DNA of 49,990 bases from Candidatus Dietzia intestinigallinarum. Lineage in GTDB: Bacteria > Actinomycetota > Actinomycetes > Mycobacteriales > Mycobacteriaceae. This document shows positions 8,634 through 18,262 of the stretch, piece by piece. The DNA lies in the NCBI GenBank assembly GCA_019119875.1, contig DWWG01000225.1, forward strand, positions 1-49,990, in the 5' to 3' direction. Under the pieces are notes generated by a model. It did no database searches, was not told the origin of the DNA, and saw only the letters and a list, made by a program, of their open reading frames with translations. The position numbers were made by a program, and so were the translations under genes. Every line of letters begins with the position of its first letter. Within the stretch, counting starts at the first letter, position 1.

Positions 8634-9752
8634 TCAGAGCTGCTGACTCTTCGGGTTCGCGATGGTGCCCTCGGTGTTGAGGAGCACCACGACCGACTCC
8701 GCGGTGAGCCCCAGAGTGGCGCGCAGGTCCTCATCTGCGGCGGCCGTGCGCACAGCGGCCAGGGTGGCGGCTCCACACGGGCCCGAGTCCACTCCCACAC
8801 CGGCCATCTCGGCCACCGCAGCCAACGCCTGGTCATCGGTCACCGTGACTGATGCGTCGAGGCCATTGCGCAGAGCGGGCCATGCGAGAGCGGAGACCGT
8901 GCCACAGTTCAATCCGGTCATCACGGTCTCGTCGGTGGGCACGCTCACCCTGTCCGCCATGTGCAGCGCCGTGGTGACGGACGCCGCTGTACGAGGTTCG
9001 ACGACCATCACCGCGGGACCGTGGTCAAAGGAGCGGTAGCGCTCCACCACGGTCTGGGCCAGCGACCCCACCCCGGCCGGCACCACCACCAGGTCGGGGC
9101 GTTCAAAGCCCCGGTCGGCGAGCTGCTCTTCGACCTCCTCCAGCAGCGTGGCGTAGCCCTCCACGATCCACTGCGGCACCTCCTCGTACCCCGACCAGGA
9201 CGTGTCCTGGATCAGCAGCGCGTCCCCGCCGGCCCGCGCCGCGACGTGCGCCACCACGTCGTCGTAGCTCAGGTCCAACTCCACAAGGTCGGCGCCCTCG
9301 GCGACGATCGCCGCTTTGGCCTGTTCGGAAACCCCCCGCGGCACGAAGATGTGCGACCGCAACCCCAGCAGGGCGGCGATGTGCGCGACCGCGCGGCCGT
9401 GGTTGCCGTCGGTCGCCGCGAGCAGCGACACCCCGCCCCCCTCGGAGAACGCAGACCGGAGTTCGCCCAGTGTGCCGACGGTTTCCATGCCGCAGCGCGC
9501 GGAGAGTGCCCGGGCGATGGCGTACGACGCGCCCAGGATCTTGAACGCGGACAACCCCAGGCGTCGGGACTCGTCCTTCACCAGTACCGCCCCCACCCCG
9601 AGAGCGGCCGCCACGGACGGCACCGCGACAAGCGGGGTCGGCGCGTACCCCGGCAGGGACCGATGGAACTCGAGCGGGGACCCTCCGCGCGGCTCGGCTC
9701 GCCATCGCCGGGCCGCCGGATTGAGGTACGCAGTGGTGATCGGTCGCGTCAT
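8634..9752 (-). CDS. PLP-dependent ammonia-lyase, diaminopropionate ammonia-lyase-like
   Basis: The 372-residue enzyme is a fold-type II PLP protein (tryptophan synthase beta/threonine dehydratase superfamily). The PLP lysine is K71 in LGLSAFKILGASYA, the phosphate-binding Gly/Ser loop lies in the middle, and ATDGNHGRAVAHIA is the asparagine loop. VVVPAGVGSLAQ and LNCGTVSALAWPAL resemble diaminopropionate ammonia-lyases more than threonine synthases. The reaction would release ammonia from 2,3-diaminopropionate or a related amino acid to give pyruvate. It is divergent, with 110 bp between, from a LysE-type amino-acid exporter, suggesting joint handling of a toxic amino acid. Substrate assignment is tentative. 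Confidence 0.8.
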   Translation of the reverse strand: MTRPITTAYLNPAARRWRAEPRGGSPLEFHRSLPGYAPTPLVAVPSVAAALGVGAVLVKDESRRLGLSAFKILGASYAIARALSARCGMETVGTLGELRSAFSEGGGVSLLAATDGNHGRAVAHIAALLGLRSHIFVPRGVSEQAKAAIVAEGADLVELDLSYDDVVAHVAARAGGDALLIQDTSWSGYEEVPQWIVEGYATLLEEVEEQLADRGFERPDLVVVPAGVGSLAQTVVERYRSFDHGPAVMVVEPRTAASVTTALHMADRVSVPTDETVMTGLNCGTVSALAWPALRNGLDASVTVTDDQALAAVAEMAGVGVDSGPCGAATLAAVRTAAADEDLRATLGLTAESVVVLLNTEGTIANPKSQQL

Positions 9753-9862
9753 GACACCAGTCTCCTACTCCCGCGCCCCGATGGCGTATGCGCGAGTGTG
9801 TCAGGTTCCCCTCGGAATTTCAGATGCCGGCCTCCGGTCGTAGTCTCAACGAGGTGACCACC

Positions 9863-10537
9863 ATGGATGCTCTGCTGGCTTTCGCCGTCGTCGCAGGACT
9901 GCTCACCCTGGTTCCGGGACTGGACACCGCGCTGGTCCTGAGGTCGTCATTGACTCAGTCCCGCCGATACGCGTGGGCCACGGCCGCCGGCATCGCCACC
10001 GGCGCTATGGCCTGGGGTGTCGCCGCGGCCGTGGGCATCTCGGCACTACTGACCGCCTCGGAGGTGGCCTACCGGGCGCTCACCACCGCCGGCGCGCTCT
10101 ACATGTGCTACCTCGGTGGGTCAATGATCTGGCGATCCCTCCGCCACCGGAAGCTCATCGTGCCCTCCACCGGCCCCACGAACACGGACACTGATAGTGC
10201 GACCGATTCGCCGTGGCGTGGATGGCTCATCGGCGCCGGAACCAACCTCCTCAACCCGAAGGTCGGCGTGTTCTACATCGCCACCATTCCCCAGTTCCTC
10301 CCGGCAGACGCCGCACCATTGCCGATGGGTGCGGCGCTGGCCAGCGTGCACGGGGCACTCACCCTGCTCTGGTTCGGCCTGCTGATCACCGCCGGCGCCC
10401 TCGCCCGCCGCCGCCTCGCCGATCCGAGAACCCTCACCGCGATAGATCGGGTAACCGGGCTCATCCTGATCGCCTTCGGAGGAAAACTACTGTCAGACTC
10501 CCTCACCTCCGCCCCGGCGGTCGCCCGATTCTCCTGA
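9863..10537 (+). CDS. LysE/RhtB-family amino-acid exporter
   Basis: The 224-residue membrane protein shows the LysE translocator pattern. The N-terminal FAVVAGLLTLVPGLDTALVL holds the family P-G-P-like motif (here P-G-L-D), followed by the spans ATAAGIATGAMAWGVAAAVGI and the conserved GAGTNLLNPKVGVFYIATIPQFLP. Members export basic amino acids, homoserine/threonine or cysteine using proton-motive force. I chose the ATG at 9863 because GAGGTG lies about 8 bp upstream, and upstream in-frame sequence is polar and unlike a transporter. It is divergent from the ammonia-lyase gene. Confidence 0.88.
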   Translation: MDALLAFAVVAGLLTLVPGLDTALVLRSSLTQSRRYAWATAAGIATGAMAWGVAAAVGISALLTASEVAYRALTTAGALYMCYLGGSMIWRSLRHRKLIVPSTGPTNTDTDSATDSPWRGWLIGAGTNLLNPKVGVFYIATIPQFLPADAAPLPMGAALASVHGALTLLWFGLLITAGALARRRLADPRTLTAIDRVTGLILIAFGGKLLSDSLTSAPAVARFS

Positions 10538-10653
10538 CCTCACAGCGAGGGCCACATAGGTTGTCTCACCAGAAGTAGAGGATGCGGCTACCTCAGGGGA
10601 TGCCGGCGACATCGATCTGCTCCTTCTGAGCTGACTGTCGATGGAGGTGTGAG

Positions 10654-11589
10654 CTACACGAAGAAGTCCTCGTCCACCTCAACGATGTGCACGGTCTGCT
10701 TGACCTGGACGCCGACGCCGTAGCGAATCATGAGCGCCGCCAAGCGGGTGCCGTCGATCAGGACCACACGGGTGGGGACGGAATCGGCGTAGGCACGGGC
10801 GCCACTGCTGAAGGACGCCGTGGTGATAAACACGCCTTGGTTGGCCTGGTTGCCGTGAAGCGCACCGACGAATGCCTGGATCTCGGGGCGCGAGACGCTG
10901 GATTCGAGGGCGTAGCGCTTGGCCTGGACATAGATGCGACTGAGGCCGAGCGCGTCCTGGTCGACGATCCCGTCGATCCCACCGTCGTTGGAAAGCTGCG
11001 TCCGTGTGGCTGTGCCCTCGGCGCCCCCGTAGCCCATGGCCATGATCAGGTCCAGGACGGCTTGTTCGAAGAACTCGGGGTCGCCGGCGTGGAGTCGGGC
11101 AAGGAGGTCCCCGGCGACGGTGGCATGTATGCGTTCGATCCCCATGTCGATCTGTTCGATGGGGTCCAGCTCCGCGCTCTTCTCTGAGGTGGTGCTGGGG
11201 TCGCCGGAGTCGCGTGCGGTGCCTTCAAGTGCTTTGAGCGCGTAGTACGTGTGCGACGCGTCGGGGTCGCCTACGAAGGCGCGCAGGTGCTTCTCGGTGA
11301 TCCCGGTGGGGTGGTCGGCGAGGAGCTGCCGCCCGGCCTCGGTGATCCGGTACTGACCTCGCACTGGGCGCTCGGCGGCGCCGGCGCGGGCGAGATAGGA
11401 AAGGGCCCAGAGGCACCGATTCTGATATTTCAACTGGCCGGAGGGAATGGTGTGGAGCCGCTCCTCGGCGCTCACGTTCAACAAGTCGGCAGCGGCGTTG
11501 CAGATGTCGCGTGCTCGGTGCACCTGGCCGTCGGAGAGGACCGTCAGAGCGGGAACCATGTACTGGTCCCAGGTTGGTGTGGGGGGCAT
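10654..11589 (-). CDS. Mrr-family type IV restriction endonuclease
   Basis: The 311-residue protein has an N-terminal winged-helix Mrr domain (WDQYMVPALTVLSDG, then YRITEAGRQLL near residue 95). The C-terminal PD-(D/E)XK nuclease domain has the active-site run GGIDGIVDQDALG and IYVQAKRY around residues 200-226, matching D-x(n)-QxK, followed by FVGALHGNQANQGVFITTASFSSGA. Mrr enzymes cleave methylated foreign DNA. No methyltransferase is adjacent, as expected for a modification-dependent type IV enzyme. It is the first gene of the defence island. A decayed copy of its 3' third occurs at 19620, beyond the helicase and toxin genes. Confidence 0.9.
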   Translation of the reverse strand: MPPTPTWDQYMVPALTVLSDGQVHRARDICNAAADLLNVSAEERLHTIPSGQLKYQNRCLWALSYLARAGAAERPVRGQYRITEAGRQLLADHPTGITEKHLRAFVGDPDASHTYYALKALEGTARDSGDPSTTSEKSAELDPIEQIDMGIERIHATVAGDLLARLHAGDPEFFEQAVLDLIMAMGYGGAEGTATRTQLSNDGGIDGIVDQDALGLSRIYVQAKRYALESSVSRPEIQAFVGALHGNQANQGVFITTASFSSGARAYADSVPTRVVLIDGTRLAALMIRYGVGVQVKQTVHIVEVDEDFFV

Positions 11590-11664
11590 CTGGCCTCGTG
11601 GATCTTGTCGAACCGGAAGTGCTCGGCGAGCCGGTTAAGGATGAAGTCTTGGGGCATTCGACAT

Positions 11665-11716
11665 GTTAACCAGCGCCTATGACGTTGAGGCAGGATCCCC
11701 GGGGCGTGCGGTTAAC
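11665..11716. promoter_or_regulatory. Candidate mrr promoter region with paired GTTAAC boxes
   Basis: Two GTTAAC palindromes (11665-11670 and 11711-11716) are spaced 46 bp apart in the gap between the helicase stop and the mrr start. They fall in a locally less GC-rich stretch where the mrr promoter should be. No known operator consensus is claimed. A short ORF of 37 codons starting at 11657 on the minus strand (MPQDFILNRLAEHFRFDKIH) overlaps the mrr start out of frame and may be a gene remnant. Confidence 0.3.
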
Positions 11717-11751
11717 AGGCCAGACGCGTGCTGCTCAGCCGAGAGAGCCGG

Positions 11752-14700
11752 CTAACCCAAACGTGCCACCTCCCAGGCCTGCCGCAGGCGGTCCTGGACC
11801 CCCACCGTGAGCCGCTTCATCCCGAACCCGTCCAGGACGTGCCGGAAGCGGTCCTCGTCGGACTCGAAATCCGGCCTGTCCGCGGCGATCATCGCGTTGG
11901 CGATCTCCTCCAGCGGCAGGTCCGTCAGCGGGCGACCGGTGTCCAGGCGGAACGTGTCCAGCGAATCCGGATCCACTCCCTCGGGCCACACGAACTCCTC
12001 ACCGTGGCAGGTGTGACGCCACTGCGAGGGAAGGTCGGCGAGCAACACCTCCCGCAACCGGGACGACACTCTGCGCACGTCGAAGCAATGTCCGACCCGG
12101 CGGGCGAGCTCGTCCGGGGTCATGGGCGCCTCGGCGGCCACCACCTCACGGAGCCGGGTTTCCACGCGCTGGCGGATCTCCGGTGAGAGCGGCGCCACCA
12201 GATCGTCCTTGGTGCCCAGCACCTCGTCGGGGAGGCGGGTGAATGCGATCTGCCGCACCGATGCCCGTTCCCTCACCGGCGTCGCGGTGGCGGCCATGGT
12301 CGGCCGGGCCGGCTCGTCCACAACAGCATCGGACCGCTCCGCAGGCGGAGGAACGTGGCCGGAAGTGGCGACAGCGGCCTCGGGTTCGACCTCGTCACGG
12401 TGTTCGGCGAGCAACTGCTCGACGGCGACATCGTCGGCCTCGGCCCACTCCACGGTCTCGTGCTCCCCGGATTCCACCGCGTCGGCAGGTGCCCCGCCCG
12501 CGACGGCCGTCGACTCCTCCTCGGCAGCTGCGGCCTCCGCGGCGAGTCGGGCAGCCTCCCGCTCGCGGTCGGCAGCCAGGCGTTCCTCGGCGAGACGACG
12601 AGCCGCCTCGAACTCGCGGTCCCGCTCGGCCAACCTCGTCGACGCGTCGCGGACAGAGGCGACCACCTTGCGCACCACGTCATCCGGCCGCGCGTGCCAC
12701 TCGGGGAGCCACACCCGGACCACCGAGCCCCAGCGCATCATCCCGCCGAGCAGGCCCGGGGTCATCTCCCTGTCGGACACCGTGGGCATGTCGGCCCATC
12801 GCTTGCTGTCCAGGAGCACCGCGCACTCCCATCGCTCGGAACCGGGGTGACGAACCGCCAGATCCACGGTGAACTCCGACAGTCCGTATTCGCCCGTGAC
12901 CTCGAGTCCCTCCGCTCGGAGTCGCTCGGCCAGTCCGTCGCGGACCGAGTTCTTGACCCGCGCCGCGGACCGCTCGTCGGCGGCGTCGACGTGCGCCGAC
13001 TCCAGGTACCCCCGCAGGTCGGCGAGGCCCTTGGAGGAGGTGCGGGACAGGTCGATGTCGGAGGCGTCGAACGAGGAGAACACCACGACCTTGCGCCTGG
13101 CCCGCGTCACCGCCACGTTCAGACGCTTCTCGCCTCCGGAGCGGCTCAGGGGGCCGAAGTTCATCGGCAGCTGCCCACCGGGAGTTTTGGCGGAGAAGGC
13201 GGTCGAGAACAGGATGACGTCCCGCTCGTCGCCCTGGACGTTCTCCAGGTTCTTCACCACCAGCGGGTCCTGCTCGTCCTCCAGCCTGGCCCGCACCAGG
13301 GGGTCATCGCTGGCCTCCAGTGCGTCCAGGATGAGATCGCGCTGCGGGACGTTGAACGTCACCACGGCGATCGACTGCCCCGACAGGACCGGGTCGTTGA
13401 CGCGCTCGATGATGTGGTCGACGATCGCCTCGGCCTCGACCGGGTTCGTGCGCATCCGCGGTGTGATGCCGTGCCGGAACCGGGGCTCGTGGCCCTCCGG
13501 CCACCGGCGGGGTACCGAGCGGAAGAAATGCCCCTCGACACGCCTGAGTTCGATTCCCGCATCGGGCTCCCCGCCGGGCGAGGGCAGGCTGGACAGCTCC
13601 CCCTCGTAGTACTGCTGGTTGGAGAAGGCGATCAGCCGCTCGTCCTGGGAACGGTAGTGCCACGAGAGCCACAGTCGCGGCAGCCCGGACTCCACGCATT
13701 CGGTGAGGATGCTGTCCAGATCGGCGGGCACCACCTCGGCGTCGGAATCGATGTCGAAGTCGTCGTCGTTCCCTCCGGTGGAGCCCCCGAACCTGCTGGG
13801 CGGCATCTGCTGACTGTCGCCGACGATCACGGCCGCCCGGGCCCGCCCCAGGGCGCCGACCGCCTGGTCGACGGTCACCTGCGAGGCCTCGTCGAAGATC
13901 ACCATGTCGAACAGCGGTCCGTCGGCGGGGACGAACGTGGCCAGTGACGCCGGCGAGACGAACAGGCACGGGGTGATGGCGGTGATGGTCTGGCCGTAGC
14001 GTTCCATGAGACGCCGGAAGCTCATCCCGCCACGCTTGGCGTTGAGCAGGCGGCTCAGTTCCGCTACCTCGCCCGAGAGCCGATCGGACCGGAACGGCCG
14101 GGCGTCCAGGAGCCGCGCCGCCAGGGCGTTGGGTGCCTCCTCCCGGAGCCGGAGCGCTGCTCTGTCGAACTCCTCCACGTCGCCGTCCCGGAGCACGGGG
14201 TCGAATCCGGTCAGACCGAACGCGGAGGCCCGCTCTGTCACCGACGCCTCCGCCAGACCCCTGCGTAGCGCCACGGTCGTCTCCACCGGCTCGATTCCGC
14301 CGGTGAGCAGCACCTCGACCGCCTTGTGCAGCCCCGCCTGCTCCAGGGCGTCGAGCGAGCGGATCATCCCGGCGGTCCGCCGCACCACACCGCCGCCGTG
14401 GGCGGCGATCTCCTCAGCCCACAGCGGTGCCACCTCGCCCACCCGGGCCGGCCACGGCTCGTCGCCGGCCCAGCGCCGAAGACGCTCGGGCCTGATATCG
14501 AGCACCGAGCGCAGGTGTGACCAGGCCTCGTCGAACTCCCGGATGGCGGCGATGTCCTCATAGCCGACGCCATGACGGGAGATCAGCTCCCGGAAATGTG
14601 CGTGCTCGCGCGCGAACCGGGCCTGGGCCTCGATCGAGTCCGCGATCGCGTCCAGAGTGGCCGCCTCCTTGTGGAGGTCCATGGGCAGCGTCTCGTCCAG

Positions 14701-17700
14701 ACAGCCGCGGCCGAAGTGCGGACTGGAGACCAGCAGCGTGCCGAGCTGATCGGTCAGGGCGTTCATCTCCTGCCGCGCCCGGTCCACGTCCGCGGCCAGG
14801 GCGGCGAACCGCTCGGGAGCCACCGCCGACGAGTCTGCGACGAGGTCGGCCAGAGCGGCGTCGAAGGCGGCCCGGCGCTTCTTCTTCCCGAACATCTTCT
14901 CGTCGATCGACTCGGCGAGCCGGGTCGCCGTCGCGAAATCACCCGAGACCAGGGCGGAATCGGGGACGAGCGCACGAACCGGGGCGACGCGCTGCGTGAA
15001 CGACTGCACCGCCGCCGCGAGTCGGCGATAGCGGTCGGCCAGTTCCCGGCTGGGGCCCGCGTCGAGGTCACGTGCCGGGACCTCGCCGTGACGGTGCAGC
15101 TCGGTCAGGTGCTCGACCAGCGGAGTGAGGAACGCCGTGGGCGCGATCGCGTAGCCCTCCCCGGACCCGTCAGACCCGCTCCGGACCGAGGCCGCCTGCA
15201 CCGACTCGCGAACCGCGTCGGGCAACGCGGCGAGCGCCGAACGCAGCCGGTCGACGGCGGCCACGAGGTCCTCGTCGGTCACCGATTCGGCACCCGGACC
15301 GACGAGGTCCCAGATCGGGGCCGCGCCGGGCGGGGTGCTGCGTGCCAACCGCTCGAAGTCCCGGAGGGCGTCCTCGAGGACGAGCTCGTCGACCATCCCG
15401 TCCGCGACGGTCCGTGCCTCGACGGGCAGCACCGGACCGGGACCACACTCGTCCAACGTGGTGACGGCGCTCCACAGTGAATACCCGGCGGCGTTGGGGG
15501 TGTGAACCTTGGCGGGATACTCCTCGAGAGGGGCGAGGCGGGCGCGGTAGCGGTCCACGACGGTCCGCCACGCCCTGTCGTCGTACTCGACCTTGAGGTC
15601 GATCGAGGCCTTGAGCTGCCGCCGGATACTCGCCGGCTTCTGCTCGGCACCGTGGAGGTCCAGGGTGAAGTCGGCCAGCCCCACCTTCCGCAGGCGGGAT
15701 TTGACCACATCGAGTGCCGCCTGCTTCTCGGCGACGAACAGCATCGTCTTGCCCCTCATCAGGCAGTGGGTGATGAGGTTGGTGATGGTCTGGGACTTGC
15801 CGGTTCCGGGTGGGCCCTCGAGGACGAAGGTGCGCCCCTCTCCGGCGGCGACCACCGCCCGCATCTGGGCCCCGTCGGCCGCGATCGGCAGGGTGAGCCG
15901 GTCCTCCGCCACCTCGAGGTCCCGCAGATCCGTCTCGCCGGCCGGGTCACGGAACGACGAGCCCGATTTCTCCACGAGGTGGCGGAACACGGGGGAGCGG
16001 AAGAGGGACTGCCAGTGCTGGTCCAGATCCCGCCACATCCCGTAGGTGGAGTACTTGCAGATGCCCACGTAGGCGCTCTCCCGAACCTCGTAGGGCAGGT
16101 CCAGGGCCGCCAGCGACCGGCTGATATCCGCCAGTGCCCGGTGGATGTCCAGGCCACTGGAGTCCAGCGGCGGTTCGTTGAGGGCCGGGATCACCGCGTC
16201 GTGCCTGGCCCGCAGCCACTCCACCAGCGTGTAGTTGGGCGTGGCCTGGGTGGAGGTGTCGACCGTGACCGCGAACCGTGAACGCCCGGACCCGCCGGTG
16301 ATCTTGACCGGGATGAGGAAGAGCGGTGCCTGCGCGGCTCGGCCGGTGGAGGAGGTGATCTCCATGCTGCCCAGCGTCAGGTACAGGTTGGCGCTGCCGG
16401 TCTCCTCGAACAGGGTGCGCACGCTGCGCGCCAGGCCGCTGAGCCGCCTGCGGTACGTGTTCTCGGTGACATCCACGTGGACCCGACGGTGCTCGGTCAG
16501 CTCCTCCATCAGCTGCTCGTGGGGGAGCTCGGTCACGGTCGAGACGCCCTGGAGCCGGCGCAGGTCCGTGACCGCGTCCTTGCCGAGGAGCTCCACCGAC
16601 GTGCCCGCGTGGATGAGGTCGTCCAGTTCGGCCAGGCCCTCGGGCGGCAGGATCAGCTGGAGCACGTCGGCGCCGGGCTTGATGTTGAGCAGTCGATTGC
16701 GCAGCGTCAGGTCGAGCAGTGACTGCTTCCAGTTCTGTACCCGGGCCGGGGAGTCGTCGACCCGTACGGCGCGCTCCACGGCCTCGTCGGCCCCGGTGCC
16801 GCCGACGTCGGGGAGGGTCCAGGCGTCGGCGACCGTGTCGGCGCGGCGGTCGACGACGTCGGCTCCGGCACCGGGTTCGCCGGCGGTCTCCGTGGGGATG
16901 GGGCGCATGCCGTCCCGCCGGCTCGCCGCGACATCGATCAGGCCGAGCACAGGGGTGTCGGCCAGTAGCCGCGTGCCGCGCGTGCTGGCGTCCGCGAAGC
17001 TGATGTCCTCGTAGAACACCGCGTCCACCGGTAGCAGCACGTCCGAGGTGACGAGGTTGCGGATCGCCCCCGGTTCCAGGAGCACGGGACCGGTCAGTGT
17101 GTGCTCGGCCAGCATGATGCCGGTCAGGGCGTGCCCAGCCACCAGGGCGATGACCGGGTGCAGTCCGGCCGCCTCGCACACCGCGGCGTAGGTCACCGAG
17201 AGGTCGATACACGTGCCGAAGCGGGTGTTCAGCACCTCGGAGGTCGAGCGGATGCGCTGGCCGGTGTTCTCGAAGGACGCCGGTGGGTTGATGTAGCGGA
17301 TGTCCTCGGCTCGCAGGGCCTCGTAGATCGCCAGGGCGATGGTCGCGGCGCGCGTGGGTCCCGACTGGTACCCCTGCAGAGACGAATCGCCTGTCCGCTC
17401 CCTGAGCAGCCGGGAGGCCTCGGTGAGGACGCGCCGCACCTCGGGGGTGTTGGGCTGGACGAACGCCGTGAGTGACTCGAAGAAGGCCGGGGCGTTGAAC
17501 CACTCGTTCTCGGCGAGGATACGAAACGGCGGTTGCACGGCGGTCACCTCTGCCAGGTCGACCTCCTGACCGGCGCGTTCGGCCTCCTCTGCCAGGTCGG
17601 CGTCGCTGATGGTCTCGATTCCCACCCCGGGATCGCCCTCGAGTCGAAGCCGCAGTTCGGCGGGGAAGCTCTCGGTGCGGCCTGCGATCTCCGGCAGCCG

Positions 17701-17994
17701 GGGCCGCACCAGTCCGCGGTCCGGGGAGAAGAAGCCTGAGCGTGGTTCGATCCCGGGGATGTCGACAGTGGTCGGCTCGGCGAGCTCGCGGCCGTCGGCG
17801 GATTCCAGCGTGGCCACCACCGTGACGGGGGCGGTGCGCCCGGTCGAACTCCGGTTGACCGCCTCCACCTCGTGGACGACCGGGATCGAGTTGTGGGCCA
17901 GCGCGTAGTTGGTCGCGGGGAAGTGGCGCACGGTCACCTCGAGTGCGCCTCTCCTGAGGACGGACTCGGTGAAGATCGACGACGACGACGGCAT
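11752..17994 (-). CDS. Giant DUF4011/SF1 helicase/Vsr-like nuclease/DUF3320 defence protein
   Basis: The 2,080-residue protein begins at an ATG with GAGGAG about 9 bp upstream. The N-terminal part (about 1-400) includes a transglutaminase-like segment with Cys near 260 (RFGTCIDLSVTYAAVC) and His near 287 (AGHALTG). DUF4011 follows near 420 (WKQSLLDLTLRNRLLNI). Helicase motifs are Walker A GPPGTGKS near 728, DEASQ near 1366, GDSQQMPP near 1393, VQGDERD near 1585 and NVAVTRARR near 1625. A Vsr-like nuclease region (FTVDLAVRHP, VLLDSKRW) lies at about 1695-1735, a charged coiled coil at about 1785-1826, and a DUF3320-like C-terminus at about 1950-2070. This layout matches single-gene anti-phage proteins catalogued, from memory, as Hhe. 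It lies beside Mrr and a toxin-antitoxin pair. Confidence 0.88.
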   Translation of the reverse strand: MPSSSSIFTESVLRRGALEVTVRHFPATNYALAHNSIPVVHEVEAVNRSSTGRTAPVTVVATLESADGRELAEPTTVDIPGIEPRSGFFSPDRGLVRPRLPEIAGRTESFPAELRLRLEGDPGVGIETISDADLAEEAERAGQEVDLAEVTAVQPPFRILAENEWFNAPAFFESLTAFVQPNTPEVRRVLTEASRLLRERTGDSSLQGYQSGPTRAATIALAIYEALRAEDIRYINPPASFENTGQRIRSTSEVLNTRFGTCIDLSVTYAAVCEAAGLHPVIALVAGHALTGIMLAEHTLTGPVLLEPGAIRNLVTSDVLLPVDAVFYEDISFADASTRGTRLLADTPVLGLIDVAASRRDGMRPIPTETAGEPGAGADVVDRRADTVADAWTLPDVGGTGADEAVERAVRVDDSPARVQNWKQSLLDLTLRNRLLNIKPGADVLQLILPPEGLAELDDLIHAGTSVELLGKDAVTDLRRLQGVSTVTELPHEQLMEELTEHRRVHVDVTENTYRRRLSGLARSVRTLFEETGSANLYLTLGSMEITSSTGRAAQAPLFLIPVKITGGSGRSRFAVTVDTSTQATPNYTLVEWLRARHDAVIPALNEPPLDSSGLDIHRALADISRSLAALDLPYEVRESAYVGICKYSTYGMWRDLDQHWQSLFRSPVFRHLVEKSGSSFRDPAGETDLRDLEVAEDRLTLPIAADGAQMRAVVAAGEGRTFVLEGPPGTGKSQTITNLITHCLMRGKTMLFVAEKQAALDVVKSRLRKVGLADFTLDLHGAEQKPASIRRQLKASIDLKVEYDDRAWRTVVDRYRARLAPLEEYPAKVHTPNAAGYSLWSAVTTLDECGPGPVLPVEARTVADGMVDELVLEDALRDFERLARSTPPGAAPIWDLVGPGAESVTDEDLVAAVDRLRSALAALPDAVRESVQAASVRSGSDGSGEGYAIAPTAFLTPLVEHLTELHRHGEVPARDLDAGPSRELADRYRRLAAAVQSFTQRVAPVRALVPDSALVSGDFATATRLAESIDEKMFGKKKRRAAFDAALADLVADSSAVAPERFAALAADVDRARQEMNALTDQLGTLLVSSPHFGRGCLDETLPMDLHKEAATLDAIADSIEAQARFAREHAHFRELISRHGVGYEDIAAIREFDEAWSHLRSVLDIRPERLRRWAGDEPWPARVGEVAPLWAEEIAAHGGGVVRRTAGMIRSLDALEQAGLHKAVEVLLTGGIEPVETTVALRRGLAEASVTERASAFGLTGFDPVLRDGDVEEFDRAALRLREEAPNALAARLLDARPFRSDRLSGEVAELSRLLNAKRGGMSFRRLMERYGQTITAITPCLFVSPASLATFVPADGPLFDMVIFDEASQVTVDQAVGALGRARAAVIVGDSQQMPPSRFGGSTGGNDDDFDIDSDAEVVPADLDSILTECVESGLPRLWLSWHYRSQDERLIAFSNQQYYEGELSSLPSPGGEPDAGIELRRVEGHFFRSVPRRWPEGHEPRFRHGITPRMRTNPVEAEAIVDHIIERVNDPVLSGQSIAVVTFNVPQRDLILDALEASDDPLVRARLEDEQDPLVVKNLENVQGDERDVILFSTAFSAKTPGGQLPMNFGPLSRSGGEKRLNVAVTRARRKVVVFSSFDASDIDLSRTSSKGLADLRGYLESAHVDAADERSAARVKNSVRDGLAERLRAEGLEVTGEYGLSEFTVDLAVRHPGSERWECAVLLDSKRWADMPTVSDREMTPGLLGGMMRWGSVVRVWLPEWHARPDDVVRKVVASVRDASTRLAERDREFEAARRLAEERLAADREREAARLAAEAAAAEEESTAVAGGAPADAVESGEHETVEWAEADDVAVEQLLAEHRDEVEPEAAVATSGHVPPPAERSDAVVDEPARPTMAATATPVRERASVRQIAFTRLPDEVLGTKDDLVAPLSPEIRQRVETRLREVVAAEAPMTPDELARRVGHCFDVRRVSSRLREVLLADLPSQWRHTCHGEEFVWPEGVDPDSLDTFRLDTGRPLTDLPLEEIANAMIAADRPDFESDEDRFRHVLDGFGMKRLTVGVQDRLRQAWEVARLG

Positions 17995-18063
17995 GCGGAC
18001 TCCTCACAGTTCGGGGACCTTCGGCCCGAGAGATGAGCACAACCTTAACGAGGTGGTCCGACA

Positions 18064-18100
18064 GAACGGCCGTCGACGGTCAATCCGTCGACGGCCGTTC
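18064..18100. terminator. Perfect 16-bp hairpin between helicase promoter and permease relic
   Basis: GAACGGCCGTCGACGG and its exact complement flank the loop TCAAT. It lies 46 bp beyond the left copy of the permease 3' end. A related but not identical 17-bp hairpin lies in the equivalent position after the intact permease gene (20746-20784). It probably terminates leftward transcription before the helicase promoter. Confidence 0.65.
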
Positions 18101-18146
18101 GCATCGCCTCCGGCGGCGCGCTCGGGCGGGGCCCCGGACCTACTCG

Positions 18147-18262
18147 CTCCGCCAGCCTGAGCGCCTCCCGATAGGTGAGCTTGCGGCCGGTCTGCATGAT
18201 CGAGCGGCGGTAGATCCGCTCGGCCACGTAGATGACCAGGCCCGCGACGACCAGGGAGATCA
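18147..18262 (-). pseudogene. Orphan 116-bp copy of the ABC permease 3' end (left direct repeat)
   Basis: Bases 18147-18262 are identical to 20811-20926, the last 38 codons of the intact permease gene (stop excluded). They encode SLVVAGLVIYVAERIYRR onwards. The stop codon is not retained, and upstream coding sequence is absent. The copy ends inside CAGGGAGATCA, which is also the start of the neighbouring 23-bp repeats, so the junction sits on microhomology. It forms a direct-repeat boundary of the toxin-antitoxin segment. Confidence 0.9.

Noticed and set aside
12355-13947. Plus-strand ORF of 530 codons inside the giant helicase gene
   Set aside because: Its product is Gly/Val/His-rich with no motif, while the opposite strand carries unmistakable helicase motifs through the same bases.
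15947-18040. Minus-strand ORF of 697 codons in another frame of the helicase gene
   Set aside because: It is Arg/Gly/Pro-rich without domains and overlaps the true coding frame, which contains DUF4011 and the Walker A motif.
18045-18146. Functional small protein from the permease relic reading on past the repeat
   Set aside because: The frame continues straight through a perfect 16-bp hairpin and has no start or ribosome-binding site of its own.
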